A stretch of DNA of 64,000 bases from an uncultured Lachnospiraceae bacterium (GTDB taxonomy: Bacteria > Bacillota > Clostridia > Lachnospirales > Lachnospiraceae). Of this stretch, positions 9,693 to 19,509 are shown one piece after another. The position numbers and the translations under genes are program-made. The stretch's first letter is position 1, and each line of letters begins with the position of its first letter. The stretch is taken from the NCBI GenBank assembly GCA_946552115.1, contig CAMNRH010000011.1:1-64000 (forward strand). Direction: 5' to 3'. Under the pieces are notes generated by a model. It did no database searches. It saw only the letters and a program-made list of their open reading frames with translations, and was not told the DNA's origin.

Positions 9693-10793
9693 TTAATTTT
9701 TATTTTTTCTTTGTTTTGCATAAGAGGTTGTCCCCCGCGCAATCAGCTTAGGCTCGTACTCTACATGATAGGTACTGATTGGTTCTATATCAGAATATTT
9801 TGTCACATGAGTAGCTATTTTCTTCATAATAATATCACACGCATCCCGCCCTTTCAGTATAACAAAATGCTCAATCGTCGTAAGCCCTACTTTATGAAGC
9901 CTGGAAAACAGCGTATTATCACACCCCATCACAGATATATCCCCCGGAACCTTTATCTTTGCATCATGCAGGGCATCCATGACTCCGAAAGCAATCATAT
10001 CATTTAATCCTGCTATTGCAGTAATGTCCCCTGTCTCTTTCAAAAGCTCACATGTCAGCTCATAGCCTATCATATACTCAGAGTCAATATGGGCAACATT
10101 TCTGTCAATCTCCTCCTTTGCCGCCTTAATAATCACATTTTCCCTGATACCGGCCGCCTCATATTCTTTCAGAAACCCTTCCACACGCTTCGAGCGCTGC
10201 TTTTGCCTCACCGTAAGCGGCGGCGCAATATATGCAACCTTGCGGTGCCCAAGCTCCAGAAAATGTCTTGCCATCAAACGGCCAAGCTTCGAATTGTCAA
10301 GCTCCACCGCGTCTACATCCAGCTTCTCATTTTGATTGTTGATCACTGCCACCGGAATCGTCCGGGACAACTCCTCCACAAGCCTCATAAAGCAGTCGCT
10401 CGGATTACACATATAGACAATTCCAAGGGGACGGATTTGCCACATCATTTTAAGGTAACACTCCTCCATCCGAAGATCTCTTTGCGTATTACACACAAAC
10501 AACGCGTATCCCTGCTCTTTCGCCCGGGACTCAATGCCCTGCAGCAGCATCACATAATAAGGATTTGTAAGATTCGGACAAAAAACAACCAAGAGCTTCT
10601 CCTTTTTATTACTTCTGGAGGTTTTCCTCTTCTGCGACACATAGCCGAGGTCCTTTGCGGCCCTTTCTACTCTTTCAACCGTTTCTCTGGAAAACGAAGC
10701 ATTATATTTTTTATTCAATATCATGGACACTGTAGATTGAGAAACCCCCGCCTCTCTTGCAATATCCGTAGACGTAACTTTCCTCCTGCTCAT
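9693..10793 (-). CDS. LacI-family transcriptional regulator
   Basis: 366 aa. The N-terminal LacI helix-turn-helix and hinge are clear (TDIAREAGVSQSTVSMILN...). They precede a periplasmic-binding-protein-like effector domain (LLVVFCPNLTNPYYVMLLQGIESR ... GLNDMIAFGVMDAL). The ligand is unknown but probably a sugar or sugar phosphate. It lies upstream of and codirectional with the transaldolase/transketolase operon, which has its own promoter; it is the obvious candidate to control that operon. A REP element lies just before its start. Confidence 0.88.
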   Translation of the reverse strand: MSRRKVTSTDIAREAGVSQSTVSMILNKKYNASFSRETVERVERAAKDLGYVSQKRKTSRSNKKEKLLVVFCPNLTNPYYVMLLQGIESRAKEQGYALFVCNTQRDLRMEECYLKMMWQIRPLGIVYMCNPSDCFMRLVEELSRTIPVAVINNQNEKLDVDAVELDNSKLGRLMARHFLELGHRKVAYIAPPLTVRQKQRSKRVEGFLKEYEAAGIRENVIIKAAKEEIDRNVAHIDSEYMIGYELTCELLKETGDITAIAGLNDMIAFGVMDALHDAKIKVPGDISVMGCDNTLFSRLHKVGLTTIEHFVILKGRDACDIIMKKIATHVTKYSDIEPISTYHVEYEPKLIARGTTSYAKQRKNKN

Positions 10794-10805
10794 ACCTCAC
10801 CTCCA

Positions 10806-10847
10806 GTTGGGGACGGGGGAATTTTAAAAAAACCCCGTCCCCAATTA
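10806..10847. repeat. REP-like palindrome, copy 2 (recR/lacI)
   Basis: Inverted repeat gttggggacgggg / ccccgtccccaatt around an aattttaaaaaaa centre. It overlaps the recR stop codon and lies 13 bases before the LacI-type start. Confidence 0.88.
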
Positions 10848-11441
10848 CAATTCTGTCCGTCCGTCAAGCGCCCGAAGCAGCGTTATCTCGTCAATATATT
10901 CCAAATCCCCTCCTACCGGCACTCCGCTTGCAATCCTGCTAACCTTAATCCCCGTCGGCTTTATCAGCTTGCTAATATACATCGCCGTTGTCTCCCCCTC
11001 AAGGCTTGAATTGGTAGCTATAATTACTTCATCCACTTCCTTTTCAAGACGTCCAATAAGCTCCTTTAGCTTAATATCGCCTGGTCCGATTCCAAGCATC
11101 GGCGAAATGGCTCCATGCAGCACATGATATACTCCTTCATATTTTCCCGTTTTTTCATATGCCGCCAGATCCCGTGTATTTTCTACTACCATAATCGTCC
11201 TGTGATCCCGGTTTTCATTGGCACAAATCGGGCATAGCTCCTGATCGGTAAGCGTGCAGCATTCCCTGCAGTACCGCACATTTTCTCTTGCCTCTACCAT
11301 TGTATCCGCAAGTCTTCTTACATCTGCCGGCGGCAGATGTATCAAGTGAAAAGCCAGCCTTGCCGCTGACTTTGTACCGATTCCCGGGAGATGGGACAAT
11401 TCTTCAATTAATTTACGAATCTGGTTACTATAGTAATCCAT
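10845..11441 (-). CDS. recR: recombination mediator protein RecR
   Basis: 198 aa, the standard length. It has the N-terminal helix-hairpin-helix (LSHLPGIGTKSAARLAFHL) and the four-cysteine zinc finger (CRECCTLTDQELCPIC, about residues 58-73). The Toprim region follows (IMVVENTRDLAAYEKTG ... EVIIATNSSLEGETTAMYI). RecR loads RecA with RecF/RecO in gapped-DNA repair. It is encoded after dnaX and ybaB in the conserved dnaX-ybaB-recR operon. Its stop is inside a REP element. Confidence 0.97.
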   Translation of the reverse strand: MDYYSNQIRKLIEELSHLPGIGTKSAARLAFHLIHLPPADVRRLADTMVEARENVRYCRECCTLTDQELCPICANENRDHRTIMVVENTRDLAAYEKTGKYEGVYHVLHGAISPMLGIGPGDIKLKELIGRLEKEVDEVIIATNSSLEGETTAMYISKLIKPTGIKVSRIASGVPVGGDLEYIDEITLLRALDGRTEL

Positions 11442-11464
11442 GAAAGCAGCTCCTTATCTGATAA

Positions 11465-11815
11465 CTAAAACAGTCCCGGCATTCCGCCACCCATTCCGCC
11501 TGTGAATTTAGACATGGAGCTGGCTGATTCTGCATCCACCTTTTCTAACGCCTCATTCACCGCTGCCACAATCAAATCCTCCAGCATTTCAACATCCTCA
11601 GGATCCACAACCTCTTCATCAAGCTTTACTTTCAGCATTTTTTTTGCCCCTGACACCGTTACCTCCACAGCGCCTCCGCCCGCTGTTGCGGAAAATTCCT
11701 TTGTCTCCATTTCCTTTGCCTGCTCTTCCATCTGGCGCTGCATCTTCTGCGCCTGCTTCATAAGATTTGCCATATTTCCCGGCATTCCGCCTTGAAATCC
11801 TCCTCGTTTTGCCAT
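11465..11815 (-). CDS. YbaB/EbfC nucleoid-associated protein
   Basis: 116 aa from MAKRGGFQGG. I chose this start because caggaggaga lies directly before it; the longer ORF start has no site and overlaps the dnaX end. It contains the YbaB core (NLMKQAQKMQRQMEEQAKEME ... VEVTVSGAKKMLKVKLDEEVV). The family forms dimers that bind DNA. The ends are Gly/Met-rich (GGMGGGMPGLF), as in many Clostridia. It lies between dnaX and recR. Confidence 0.93.
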   Translation of the reverse strand: MAKRGGFQGGMPGNMANLMKQAQKMQRQMEEQAKEMETKEFSATAGGGAVEVTVSGAKKMLKVKLDEEVVDPEDVEMLEDLIVAAVNEALEKVDAESASSMSKFTGGMGGGMPGLF

Positions 11816-11856
11816 ACTATTCTCCTCCTGTTTTTCCCTTGCCATAATATTTTCTA

Positions 11857-13428
11857 TCAATCGTCTTCTATCGTTATTTCCATATGAATTACTTTCTCTA
11901 TATCAATAAAGCTATCCTCAAATCTACCTCCGTCTTCCATATGACGAACGTCCAGATCCATCTGTTTTCCTGTTTTCTGCGCAATGAGCCCCCTAATTTC
12001 CTCCTTATGCGCTTCACTTCCCACAGCGCCCGCGCTCACCTCGTCCGGAAGCACAATTATCAGTCTGTTTCCGTCTCCTGCACTAAGCCGCGCTTTTTTT
12101 AAATATGTCCGAAGAAGCGGAGAGGTCTCATTTACGACTGAGCGAAAATCCTTTACGACTGCCTTTACATCCTCATTTAACGCCTGGGGAAGCACCGGTT
12201 TTTTTTCACTTCCCGCTTCGGAAATCTGCTCCGCACATACAGCTCTTTCTTTCACTGGCGCCGCAGAAATCACTCCCTCTTCTATCTGCTTTTCAATCGC
12301 CCGGATACGTTCAAGCAGCGTATCCGTTCCTGTTTCCATCTGGGGCCTGCATAATTTAATCAGCGTAATTTCCAAAAGAACCCTTTTTTGCGACGCATAT
12401 TTAAGCTGGCTTGTCAAATCAGAAAAAATACGAATATAGCGAATCAATGTATCATTTTCAATCAGCCCCGCCTCTTCCTTAAGCCTCTCAAGATTTTCCG
12501 TTGACACATCCAGCACATCCTCCATATTATCCGAGCATTTAACGAGCAGAAGATTTCTTAAATACCATGTAAAGTCTATGGAAAGCTGAGAGAGCTCTCT
12601 TCCCTGAATCACCAGCTCATCCACCGTCTCAATTACCGCGCTCACATCGAACGTAAGAAGCTCTCTTAAAAGTCTGCTGAACACCTCCGTATCAACCGCT
12701 CCCAGCACCTCCAGCACGTGATCATAGGTAAGAGTTTCCCCAATATAAAATGCCGCGCACTGATCAAGAAGACTTAAGGCATCACGCATTGAACCGTCCG
12801 CCATCCTTGCGATATAGCGAACCGCTTTCTCCTCCACATCCCATTTTTCCTTTTCAATCAGCTCGATAAGTCTTGCCGAAATTGTTTCTATGGAAATGCG
12901 TTTAAAATCATATCTCTGACAACGGCTTAATATCGTAACCGGAATTTTATGCGCTTCTGTTGTCGCCAGAATAAAAATTACATATTCCGGGGGCTCCTCC
13001 AATGTCTTAAGAAGCGCATTAAAAGCGCCGATAGAAAGCATATGCACCTCATCTATAATATAGACCTTGTATCTGCCCTCTGTCGGCCTGTAAGAAACCT
13101 CTTCCCGAATTTCCCGAATATTATCTACGCCGTTATTAGATGCAGCGTCTATTTCAATTACGTTCATGGAGGTCCCTGCAGCTATGGAACGGCACATTTC
13201 ACATTCCCCGCAGGGGCTCCCATCTATTGAGTGTTCGCAATTTACCGCTTTGGCAAATATTTTTGCTACCGTAGTTTTCCCCGTCCCCCGTGTCCCGCAG
13301 AACAGATACGCATGTCCGATACGGTTCGCTTTAATCTGATTTTTTAGCGTTGCCACAATGGCATCCTGTCCCTTTACATCTTCAAATTCATCCGGACGAA
13401 ATTTCCGGTATAGTGCCATATACGACAT
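11857..13428 (-). CDS. dnaX: DNA polymerase III subunits gamma/tau
   Basis: 523 aa. It is the clamp-loader AAA+ ATPase. Walker A is GTRGTGKTT (about residues 45-53), and the zinc module uses CEHSIDGSPCGECEMC. Walker B is IIDEVHMLS, with sensor 1 at FILATTE. The AAA+ lid and DNA polymerase III domain III follow, then a short, less conserved tail (from ~370) with little of the long tau extension. First gene of the dnaX-ybaB-recR operon; pfk ends 24 bases upstream. Confidence 0.96.
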   Translation of the reverse strand: MSYMALYRKFRPDEFEDVKGQDAIVATLKNQIKANRIGHAYLFCGTRGTGKTTVAKIFAKAVNCEHSIDGSPCGECEMCRSIAAGTSMNVIEIDAASNNGVDNIREIREEVSYRPTEGRYKVYIIDEVHMLSIGAFNALLKTLEEPPEYVIFILATTEAHKIPVTILSRCQRYDFKRISIETISARLIELIEKEKWDVEEKAVRYIARMADGSMRDALSLLDQCAAFYIGETLTYDHVLEVLGAVDTEVFSRLLRELLTFDVSAVIETVDELVIQGRELSQLSIDFTWYLRNLLLVKCSDNMEDVLDVSTENLERLKEEAGLIENDTLIRYIRIFSDLTSQLKYASQKRVLLEITLIKLCRPQMETGTDTLLERIRAIEKQIEEGVISAAPVKERAVCAEQISEAGSEKKPVLPQALNEDVKAVVKDFRSVVNETSPLLRTYLKKARLSAGDGNRLIIVLPDEVSAGAVGSEAHKEEIRGLIAQKTGKQMDLDVRHMEDGGRFEDSFIDIEKVIHMEITIEDD

Positions 13429-13452
13429 CTGCTCACACCTCTGCCTTTATTC

Positions 13453-14535
13453 TTATTTATCGCCAAAGCTGATTCCCGAAAGCCTTGCCTCCTTAATAAT
13501 ATCAGACTCCGGATCAACATATTTAAGCTTTCCTGCAACCTCAGAAAGAGGAATACGGACAATCTTATCATTCTTAATACCAACCATATTTCCAAAATCG
13601 CCGTCCAGAATCGCCTCTGCCGCTGCCGAACCAAGTCTTGTAGAAAGTACCCTGTCATACGGACAGGGAGAACCGCCGCGCTGCGTATGTCCGGGAATAG
13701 CAATACGTACCTCCTGATCCGTTCTCTTCTGAACTTTCTCCGCCATCTCGTAGGCCACAGAAGGATATTTCTTCTTCGCCTGTTTTTCTTTCATCTCTTT
13801 TTTGGAAAGCTTTGCATCCTTTTTAGAAATCGCACCCTCTGCGACCGCAATAATCGTAAATCTCTTTCCCGCTTCTTTCCGCTTATTAATGGCATCTACG
13901 ATAACGTCAATATCATAAGGTATCTCCGGAAGCAACACAATATCCGCGCCGCCCGCAATTGCTGCATGAAGCGCTACCCAGCCTACCTTATGCCCCATAA
14001 TTTCAACAATAAACACACGGTTATGGGAGGTTGCCGTTGTATGGATTTTATCAATCGTATCCGTAGCAATATCCACTGCACTCTGGAATCCAAATGTCAT
14101 ATCCGTTCCCCAAAGATCGTTATCAATCGTCTTCGGAAGCGTAATAACATTCAAGCTTTCCTCGCGAAGAAGATTCGCCGTCTTATGGGTGCCGTTTCCG
14201 CCTAATATTACCAGACAATTTAAATTCAGCTTATGATAAGTATGCTTCATAGCCTCTACCTTATCAAGCCCATTCTCATCCGGTACTCTCATCAGCTTAA
14301 AAGGTTGTCTGGAGGTGCCCAAAATCGTACCGCCCACCGTCAGAATGCCCGAAAAATCTCTTGATGTCAGCATTTTAAAATTAGAATAAATTAATCCCTT
14401 ATAACCCTCCTGAAATCCATAGATTTCAACCTCATTCTCCTTACATCTGGAATAAATGCCCTTAACAACTCCGCGCATAGCCGCATTCAGCGCCTGACAA
14501 TCACCGCCGCTGGTCAATATACCGATTCTCAACAT
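13453..14535 (-). CDS. 6-phosphofructokinase
   Basis: 360 aa. It phosphorylates fructose 6-phosphate in glycolysis. The N-terminal phosphate-donor loop is GILTSGGDCQALNAAMRG, the donor-site segment is ILGGNGTHKTANLL, and the catalytic segment is PKTIDNDLWGTD. Glycine sits where PPi-dependent enzymes have aspartate in the donor site (E. coli position 104). Lysine sits at the position equivalent to E. coli Gly124, so the protein combines an ATP-type and a PPi-type residue. From family knowledge this pairing is usually ATP-dependent, but the donor is an inference. The first gene after a REP element and divergent from map. Confidence 0.9.
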   Translation of the reverse strand: MLRIGILTSGGDCQALNAAMRGVVKGIYSRCKENEVEIYGFQEGYKGLIYSNFKMLTSRDFSGILTVGGTILGTSRQPFKLMRVPDENGLDKVEAMKHTYHKLNLNCLVILGGNGTHKTANLLREESLNVITLPKTIDNDLWGTDMTFGFQSAVDIATDTIDKIHTTATSHNRVFIVEIMGHKVGWVALHAAIAGGADIVLLPEIPYDIDVIVDAINKRKEAGKRFTIIAVAEGAISKKDAKLSKKEMKEKQAKKKYPSVAYEMAEKVQKRTDQEVRIAIPGHTQRGGSPCPYDRVLSTRLGSAAAEAILDGDFGNMVGIKNDKIVRIPLSEVAGKLKYVDPESDIIKEARLSGISFGDK

Positions 14536-14611
14536 ACATCTTTCCTCCTAACTTTCGGCACACTTTAGACACGTACCGCATAAATATAGTATACCTTATT
14601 TTCCAACTTGA

Positions 14612-14680
14612 AACAATGGGGACAGGGAAAATTTAATTGGGGACGGAGTTTTTTTAATTTTCCCCCGTCCCCAATTGTGA
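14612..14680. repeat. REP-like palindrome, copy 3 (pfk/map)
   Basis: A ggggacaggg tail followed by the core hairpin ttggggacggagt / cccccgtccccaa with a ttttttaatttt centre. It lies in the divergent intergenic region between pfk and map, close to both promoters. Confidence 0.88.
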
Positions 14681-14728
14681 TATACTATAATTTAGTAATC
14701 ATTTATTAACAGAAAGAAGGCTTTATAC

Positions 14729-15538
14729 TTGGACAGATTAGATATTAAATTGTGGTCACTTGCTGCCAGAGGGCATATTGTTCCGGAACGTTCTCTTCTC
14801 AAAACTCCAAAACAAATTGCTGCAATCAAAAAAAGCGCTGCCCTCAACACCGCTGTTCTCGACCATGTAGAGGCTCACATCCATGCAGGTATGAGCACTG
14901 AGGAAATCGACAGATTAGTCTATGATTTCACTACCAGTCACGGAGGAATTCCGGCGCCGCTTAACTATCAGGGCTTCCCGAAAAGTGTCTGTACCTCGCT
15001 TAATAATGTCATCTGTCACGGCATTCCAAGCGAAACCGAAATATTGCAGGATGGCGATATTCTTAATGTCGATGTTTCTACCATTTTAAACGGATATTAT
15101 TCGGATGCGTCACGTATGTTCACAATTGGTAAAATATCTCCCCGGGCTGCAAAGCTCGTGCGTGTAACAAAAGAATGTGTAGAACGCGGGCTTCACGCCG
15201 CGAAACCGTGGGGACATCTCGGAGATATAGCTTACGCAATCAACACTCATGCCCGCAGAAACGGCTACTCCGTAGTAGAAGATATTGGTGGTCATGGAAT
15301 CGGCCTCGAATTCCACGAGGCGCCTTTTGTAAGCTATGTCACTCAAAAAGGAACAGAAATGGTTCTCGTTCCCGGTATGATGTTTACAATTGAACCAATG
15401 ATAAACGAAAGCAGCCCCGACTTTTTTATCGATGAAGATGACGGATGGACCGTATATACGGAAGACAATGGTTTATCCGCACAAATCGAATATATGGTAC
15501 TGGTTACAGGAAGCGGAATCGAGGTGCTAACAAAGTAA
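14729..15538 (+). CDS. map: type I methionine aminopeptidase
   Basis: 269 aa with a TTG start, preceded by agaaagaagg at suitable spacing; no better ATG exists before the catalytic core. It removes the N-terminal methionine from new proteins. Metal ligands are visible: DGDILNVDVSTILNGYYSDASRMF (two Asp), GHGIGLEFHEAPFV (His), FTIEPMI (Glu) and the final Glu in QIEYMVLVT. The N-terminal ~35 residues extend beyond the minimal enzyme. The stop codon directly abuts REP copy 4. Confidence 0.92.
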   Translation: MDRLDIKLWSLAARGHIVPERSLLKTPKQIAAIKKSAALNTAVLDHVEAHIHAGMSTEEIDRLVYDFTTSHGGIPAPLNYQGFPKSVCTSLNNVICHGIPSETEILQDGDILNVDVSTILNGYYSDASRMFTIGKISPRAAKLVRVTKECVERGLHAAKPWGHLGDIAYAINTHARRNGYSVVEDIGGHGIGLEFHEAPFVSYVTQKGTEMVLVPGMMFTIEPMINESSPDFFIDEDDGWTVYTEDNGLSAQIEYMVLVTGSGIEVLTK

Positions 15539-15600
15539 TTGGGGACAGGGATAAATCAATTGGGGACGGGGTTTTTTTAATTTTCCCCCGTCCCCAACTG
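15539..15600. repeat. REP-like palindrome, copy 4 (map/GH13)
   Basis: A ggggacaggg tail plus the core ttggggacggggt / cccccgtccccaac. It lies between converging genes, starts at the map stop, and encodes the last residues and the stop codon of the GH13 gene on the minus strand. Confidence 0.9.
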
Positions 15601-17628
15601 TGCAAGAATTAATGCCGAATACGCCCCCATATTTACAACTACATTTCCTTCTTTTACAATATATTCTTCGTATTCCGTCTTATAATCTTTCGCATAAGAA
15701 TAGATCAGCCGATACATTCTACACTCTAAAGGTATCTCAGCCTCCCAGACCGGAACTGTCACCACCTCGCGCTCGCTGCTGTTATTTATAACTACGACAA
15801 TATGCTCTTCATCCAAAAATCTTCCATATGCCAAAATATTCTCCCGCCATGCAAGCATCTTAAGAGAACCCGTACGAAGTGCCTGATAAGACTTATGAAT
15901 GTGTATAACTTCTTTATGGAACGCCAGAAGTCTCTGATTCTCGTTCCCCCACGGATAAGTTCTTCGGTTATCCGGATCCGTGAAACCGCAGACACCGGCT
16001 TCATCTCCATAATACACGGTAGGCGCGCCAACCCACGTCATCTGTATTACAACCGCCTCCCGAAACACCGCTTCATTTACATACTCCTCTGCGGCATGCG
16101 GGCCCAGATGCTCCGCCCTTCCCACCATATGATTCGTTCTCGTAAGAAATCTGGAATGATCATGATTCGAAAGCTCATTCATAGCCACCTGAAGCGACGG
16201 AGACAGCATATTGGACATGTGGTGAGAAATAGAACCGACAAAATGGTCTGCATTTCCCATAAGCTCATCCCGGCTCTCATCACTGTGCTTTTCCATTCCC
16301 GTAAGGAACCATGTCACAGGCTCCATAAATGCATCATAATTCATGACCGTGTCCCACTCGTCTCCCTGAAGCCACTCTCCGGGATCCCCGTAATGTTCCG
16401 CCAGAATAATCGCATTCGGATTCGCCTCTTTCACTGCCTCACGAAACCTTTTCCAGAAATCATGATTATATTCATTACTTCTCCCGAGGTCAGCCGCCAC
16501 GTCCAGCCTCCAGCCGTCCGCATTAAAAGGCGGAGACACCCACTTACGTCCAACTCCCAAAATATATTCACTCAGCTCATCGGAATCCTCATAATTTAAC
16601 TTGGGAAGCGTATCATGCCCCCACCAGCCGTCATAACTTGCATTATACGGCCATCTTTCCGGCCAGTCCTCATAGAATTTGAAATAGCTGTGATAAGGAC
16701 TGTCCGCGGAAACATACGCCCCGGGCGCGTAATTTTCCTGATTTTCATAAACACGCTCTCTATCCATCCACTTATTAAAAGAGCCGCAGTGATTAAAAAC
16801 ACCGTCCAATATAATCTTCATGCCTCTTTTATGAAGCTCCTCCACCAGCTCTATAAACAACTGATTGCTGGCCTCCAGATTTCGAAGATCCGTTGTTCTC
16901 TTCTGATATTTTGTGGCTTTTGAATTATCTGTAACTCCGTCGGGGAGCACCTCGCCTCCGTCCTCCACAATAACGCCGTAATGCGGATCAATATAATCGT
17001 AATCCTGGATATCATATTTGTGATTTGAGGGCGATACGAACAGCGGATTAAAATACAGCACCTCAATGCCGAGTTCCTGGAGATAATCCAGCTTCTCCAT
17101 AACGCCTTTCAAATCCCCTCCGTAAAATTCACGCACTCCCATAGCGTCCGGATACTTATTCCAATCCGTTACTTTCCGGCTGTATCCGCCGATGTAATAA
17201 TACTCATTTGACTCCACATCGTTTGACGTATCTCCATTATAAAAACGGTCCGTGTAAATCTGATAAATTACTGCCCCTTTCGCCCAGTCCGGCGTAAAAA
17301 ATCCGGGAACAATCACAAAATCATAAAACTCAACAATCTCTTTTGAAACACCGCACCTGTTATAATAGCATATCTCTCCGTCGCTTTGAATTTCAAAACA
17401 ATAGTGAAAAGGGCTGTCATTTAGTCTCCAGCGAATCCCATAGTAGTCAAACTCACCCTCCGACCTCTCCTTTTCCATATCATATCCGCCAACTGCAGTA
17501 ATCAGCCTGATGCGCAGGTCATCTCCCCTTGCCGCACGGAACCGAAGAGTAATCACCTCATTTTTCTCTGCCTGCGGCGGTACCACATAAGCCGCTGTAC
17601 CATCACAGAATAACGCCTGTTTCCTCAT
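15577..17628 (-). CDS. GH13 alpha-glucan hydrolase (cyclomaltodextrinase/neopullulanase type)
   Basis: 683 aa, no signal peptide, so probably cytoplasmic. An N-terminal CBM34-like beta domain (about 1-115) precedes the GH13 barrel. Conserved regions are visible: DGVFNHCG (region I), GWRLDVAAD with the Asp nucleophile (II), ILAEHYGD with the Glu acid (III) and LSNHDHSR (IV). The layout suits a maltodextrin, cyclodextrin or pullulan-fragment hydrolase. The start overlaps the ftsH end by 26 bases. The last residues (QLGTGEN) and the stop are encoded by REP copy 4. The natural C-terminus is therefore replaced or extended by a few residues. Confidence 0.9.
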   Translation of the reverse strand: MRKQALFCDGTAAYVVPPQAEKNEVITLRFRAARGDDLRIRLITAVGGYDMEKERSEGEFDYYGIRWRLNDSPFHYCFEIQSDGEICYYNRCGVSKEIVEFYDFVIVPGFFTPDWAKGAVIYQIYTDRFYNGDTSNDVESNEYYYIGGYSRKVTDWNKYPDAMGVREFYGGDLKGVMEKLDYLQELGIEVLYFNPLFVSPSNHKYDIQDYDYIDPHYGVIVEDGGEVLPDGVTDNSKATKYQKRTTDLRNLEASNQLFIELVEELHKRGMKIILDGVFNHCGSFNKWMDRERVYENQENYAPGAYVSADSPYHSYFKFYEDWPERWPYNASYDGWWGHDTLPKLNYEDSDELSEYILGVGRKWVSPPFNADGWRLDVAADLGRSNEYNHDFWKRFREAVKEANPNAIILAEHYGDPGEWLQGDEWDTVMNYDAFMEPVTWFLTGMEKHSDESRDELMGNADHFVGSISHHMSNMLSPSLQVAMNELSNHDHSRFLTRTNHMVGRAEHLGPHAAEEYVNEAVFREAVVIQMTWVGAPTVYYGDEAGVCGFTDPDNRRTYPWGNENQRLLAFHKEVIHIHKSYQALRTGSLKMLAWRENILAYGRFLDEEHIVVVINNSSEREVVTVPVWEAEIPLECRMYRLIYSYAKDYKTEYEEYIVKEGNVVVNMGAYSALILAQLGTGEN

Positions 17629-19492
17629 GACTTTCAGCCCCTTCTAAATAGGTCTCATTTATACTATTCTCAACAAATAATGCTTCAAATTCTTCTCTGG
17701 ATATCTTTTCTTTCTCCAAAAGTAAATCCGCGCATGCATGAAGAACATCATCATATTTATGAATAATATTCTTTGCGTTGTTATAGCATTCATCAATAAT
17801 TCTCTTTACCTCTTTGTCAATCATAGAAGCGACACCTTCCCCATAACGTCTGTGCGTATGGGTCAAATCTCTTCCAATAAACACCTCATCGCCGTCATCA
17901 TCATAACTAATCAAGCCGATCTCTTCAGACATACCGAATTTTGTAACCATCGACTTCGCAAGTCCCGTCGCCTGCTTAATGTCCTGAGAAGCTCCTGTCG
18001 TAATATCGTCAAATACCTCTTCCTCAGCCACGCGGCCGCCAAGCGCTACCGTAATATCCTGAAGCATTTTCCCTTTTGTATTAAACATCTCATCCCTTTC
18101 CGGAAGCGGCATCGTATATCCTCCTGCCCCTCCGGTCGGAATAATCGATACACTGTACACCGGCCCCACATCCGGCAAAATATGGAACAGAATTGCGTGA
18201 CCCGCTTCATGAAATGCAGTAATGCGTTTTTCCTTATCGGAAATTACCCGGCTTTTTTTCTCTGCCCCGATACCGACCTTAACAAACGCTTTCTTAACAT
18301 CCTCCTGTAAGAGAAACATCCGGCTTTCCTTAGCCGCAATAATCGCTGCCTCGTTCAACAAATTTTCAAGATCCGCGCCCGTAAACCCGGCCGTTGTCTG
18401 GGCAATCTGCTTAAGATCAATTTCCTCGCTGAGCGGTTTCCCGTTCGCATGAACCTTAAGAATTTCCTCTCTCCCCTTTACATCCGGCTTTCCGACCATA
18501 ACCTTTCTGTCAAAGCGTCCCGGACGCAAAATCGCCGGATCAAGAATATCTACGCGGTTTGTCGCGGCCATAACAATAATTCCTTCGTTGACTCCAAATC
18601 CGTCCATTTCTACAAGAAGCTGATTCAGTGTCTGCTCCCTCTCGTCATGTCCGCCGCCCATACCGGTGCCTCTTCTTCTTGCCACGGCATCTATCTCGTC
18701 AATGAAAATAATACACGGCGCATTTCTTTTCGCCTCCTCGAACAAATCCCGCACACGTGAAGCACCCACGCCGACAAACATTTCCACAAAATCGGAACCC
18801 GAAATTGTAAAAAACGGCACGCCCGCCTCTCCTGCCACGGCTTTGGCAAGCAGCGTTTTACCTGTTCCCGGAGGACCTACAAGAAGCACTCCTTTCGGAA
18901 TTCTTGCTCCCACCTGAATATATTTCTTAGGTGTTTTCAGAAAGTCCACAATTTCCTCCAGCTCTTCTTTCTCCTCCTGAAGTCCCGCAACCTGAGAAAA
19001 TGTAATCTTCTTATCTCTTTCCGTACTGAGCCGGGCTCTGCTTTTTCCGAAATTCATCGCCTTAGCATTCGCTCCCCCGCCCTGACGATTCATAAGGAAG
19101 AAAATAACTAAAATTGCCCCTACCGTAATCAGAACCGGAAGAATTGTCGTTGCAAACCAGCTATCCTGCGGAATATCCGGCATCTCAAATCTAATATTTT
19201 TTTCTTTCAGATAATCCTGAATATCGTTGACGTCCGACACATACAGATAACGGAGCTCATCTCCGTTTTTCCCTTTCACTGTAAGTTCCACCCGGCCGGT
19301 CGGCACCGCTTTATTTTGTGTGATGACAACGTTTTTTACACTTTCCGTAGAAACAAGACTCTCGAATTCTTCCCATGTAATCTCATCTTCCCTTTGCTCA
19401 AACTGGTTGGTAAACCACAGCATTGCAAATAAAAATATAATCAGCACAAGCAGCATTCCGCTGCCTAAGCCTTTATTTTTCCTTGTATTCAA
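17603..19492 (-). CDS. ftsH: ATP-dependent zinc metalloprotease FtsH
   Basis: 629 aa with a TTG start preceded by aaaggggc. Two membrane spans (about 10-30 and 110-133) bracket a small external domain. The AAA+ module has Walker A GPPGTGKT, Walker B IIFIDEID and the SRH segment ([20 protein letters not shown]). The zinc protease motif is HEAGH (about 420). It degrades misfolded and regulatory membrane proteins. It closes the conserved tilS-hpt-ftsH run. Confidence 0.97.
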   Translation of the reverse strand: MNTRKNKGLGSGMLLVLIIFLFAMLWFTNQFEQREDEITWEEFESLVSTESVKNVVITQNKAVPTGRVELTVKGKNGDELRYLYVSDVNDIQDYLKEKNIRFEMPDIPQDSWFATTILPVLITVGAILVIFFLMNRQGGGANAKAMNFGKSRARLSTERDKKITFSQVAGLQEEKEELEEIVDFLKTPKKYIQVGARIPKGVLLVGPPGTGKTLLAKAVAGEAGVPFFTISGSDFVEMFVGVGASRVRDLFEEAKRNAPCIIFIDEIDAVARRRGTGMGGGHDEREQTLNQLLVEMDGFGVNEGIIVMAATNRVDILDPAILRPGRFDRKVMVGKPDVKGREEILKVHANGKPLSEEIDLKQIAQTTAGFTGADLENLLNEAAIIAAKESRMFLLQEDVKKAFVKVGIGAEKKSRVISDKEKRITAFHEAGHAILFHILPDVGPVYSVSIIPTGGAGGYTMPLPERDEMFNTKGKMLQDITVALGGRVAEEEVFDDITTGASQDIKQATGLAKSMVTKFGMSEEIGLISYDDDGDEVFIGRDLTHTHRRYGEGVASMIDKEVKRIIDECYNNAKNIIHKYDDVLHACADLLLEKEKISREEFEALFVENSINETYLEGAESHEETGVIL

Positions 19493-19509
19493 TTTACTTA
19501 AGCCCCTTT

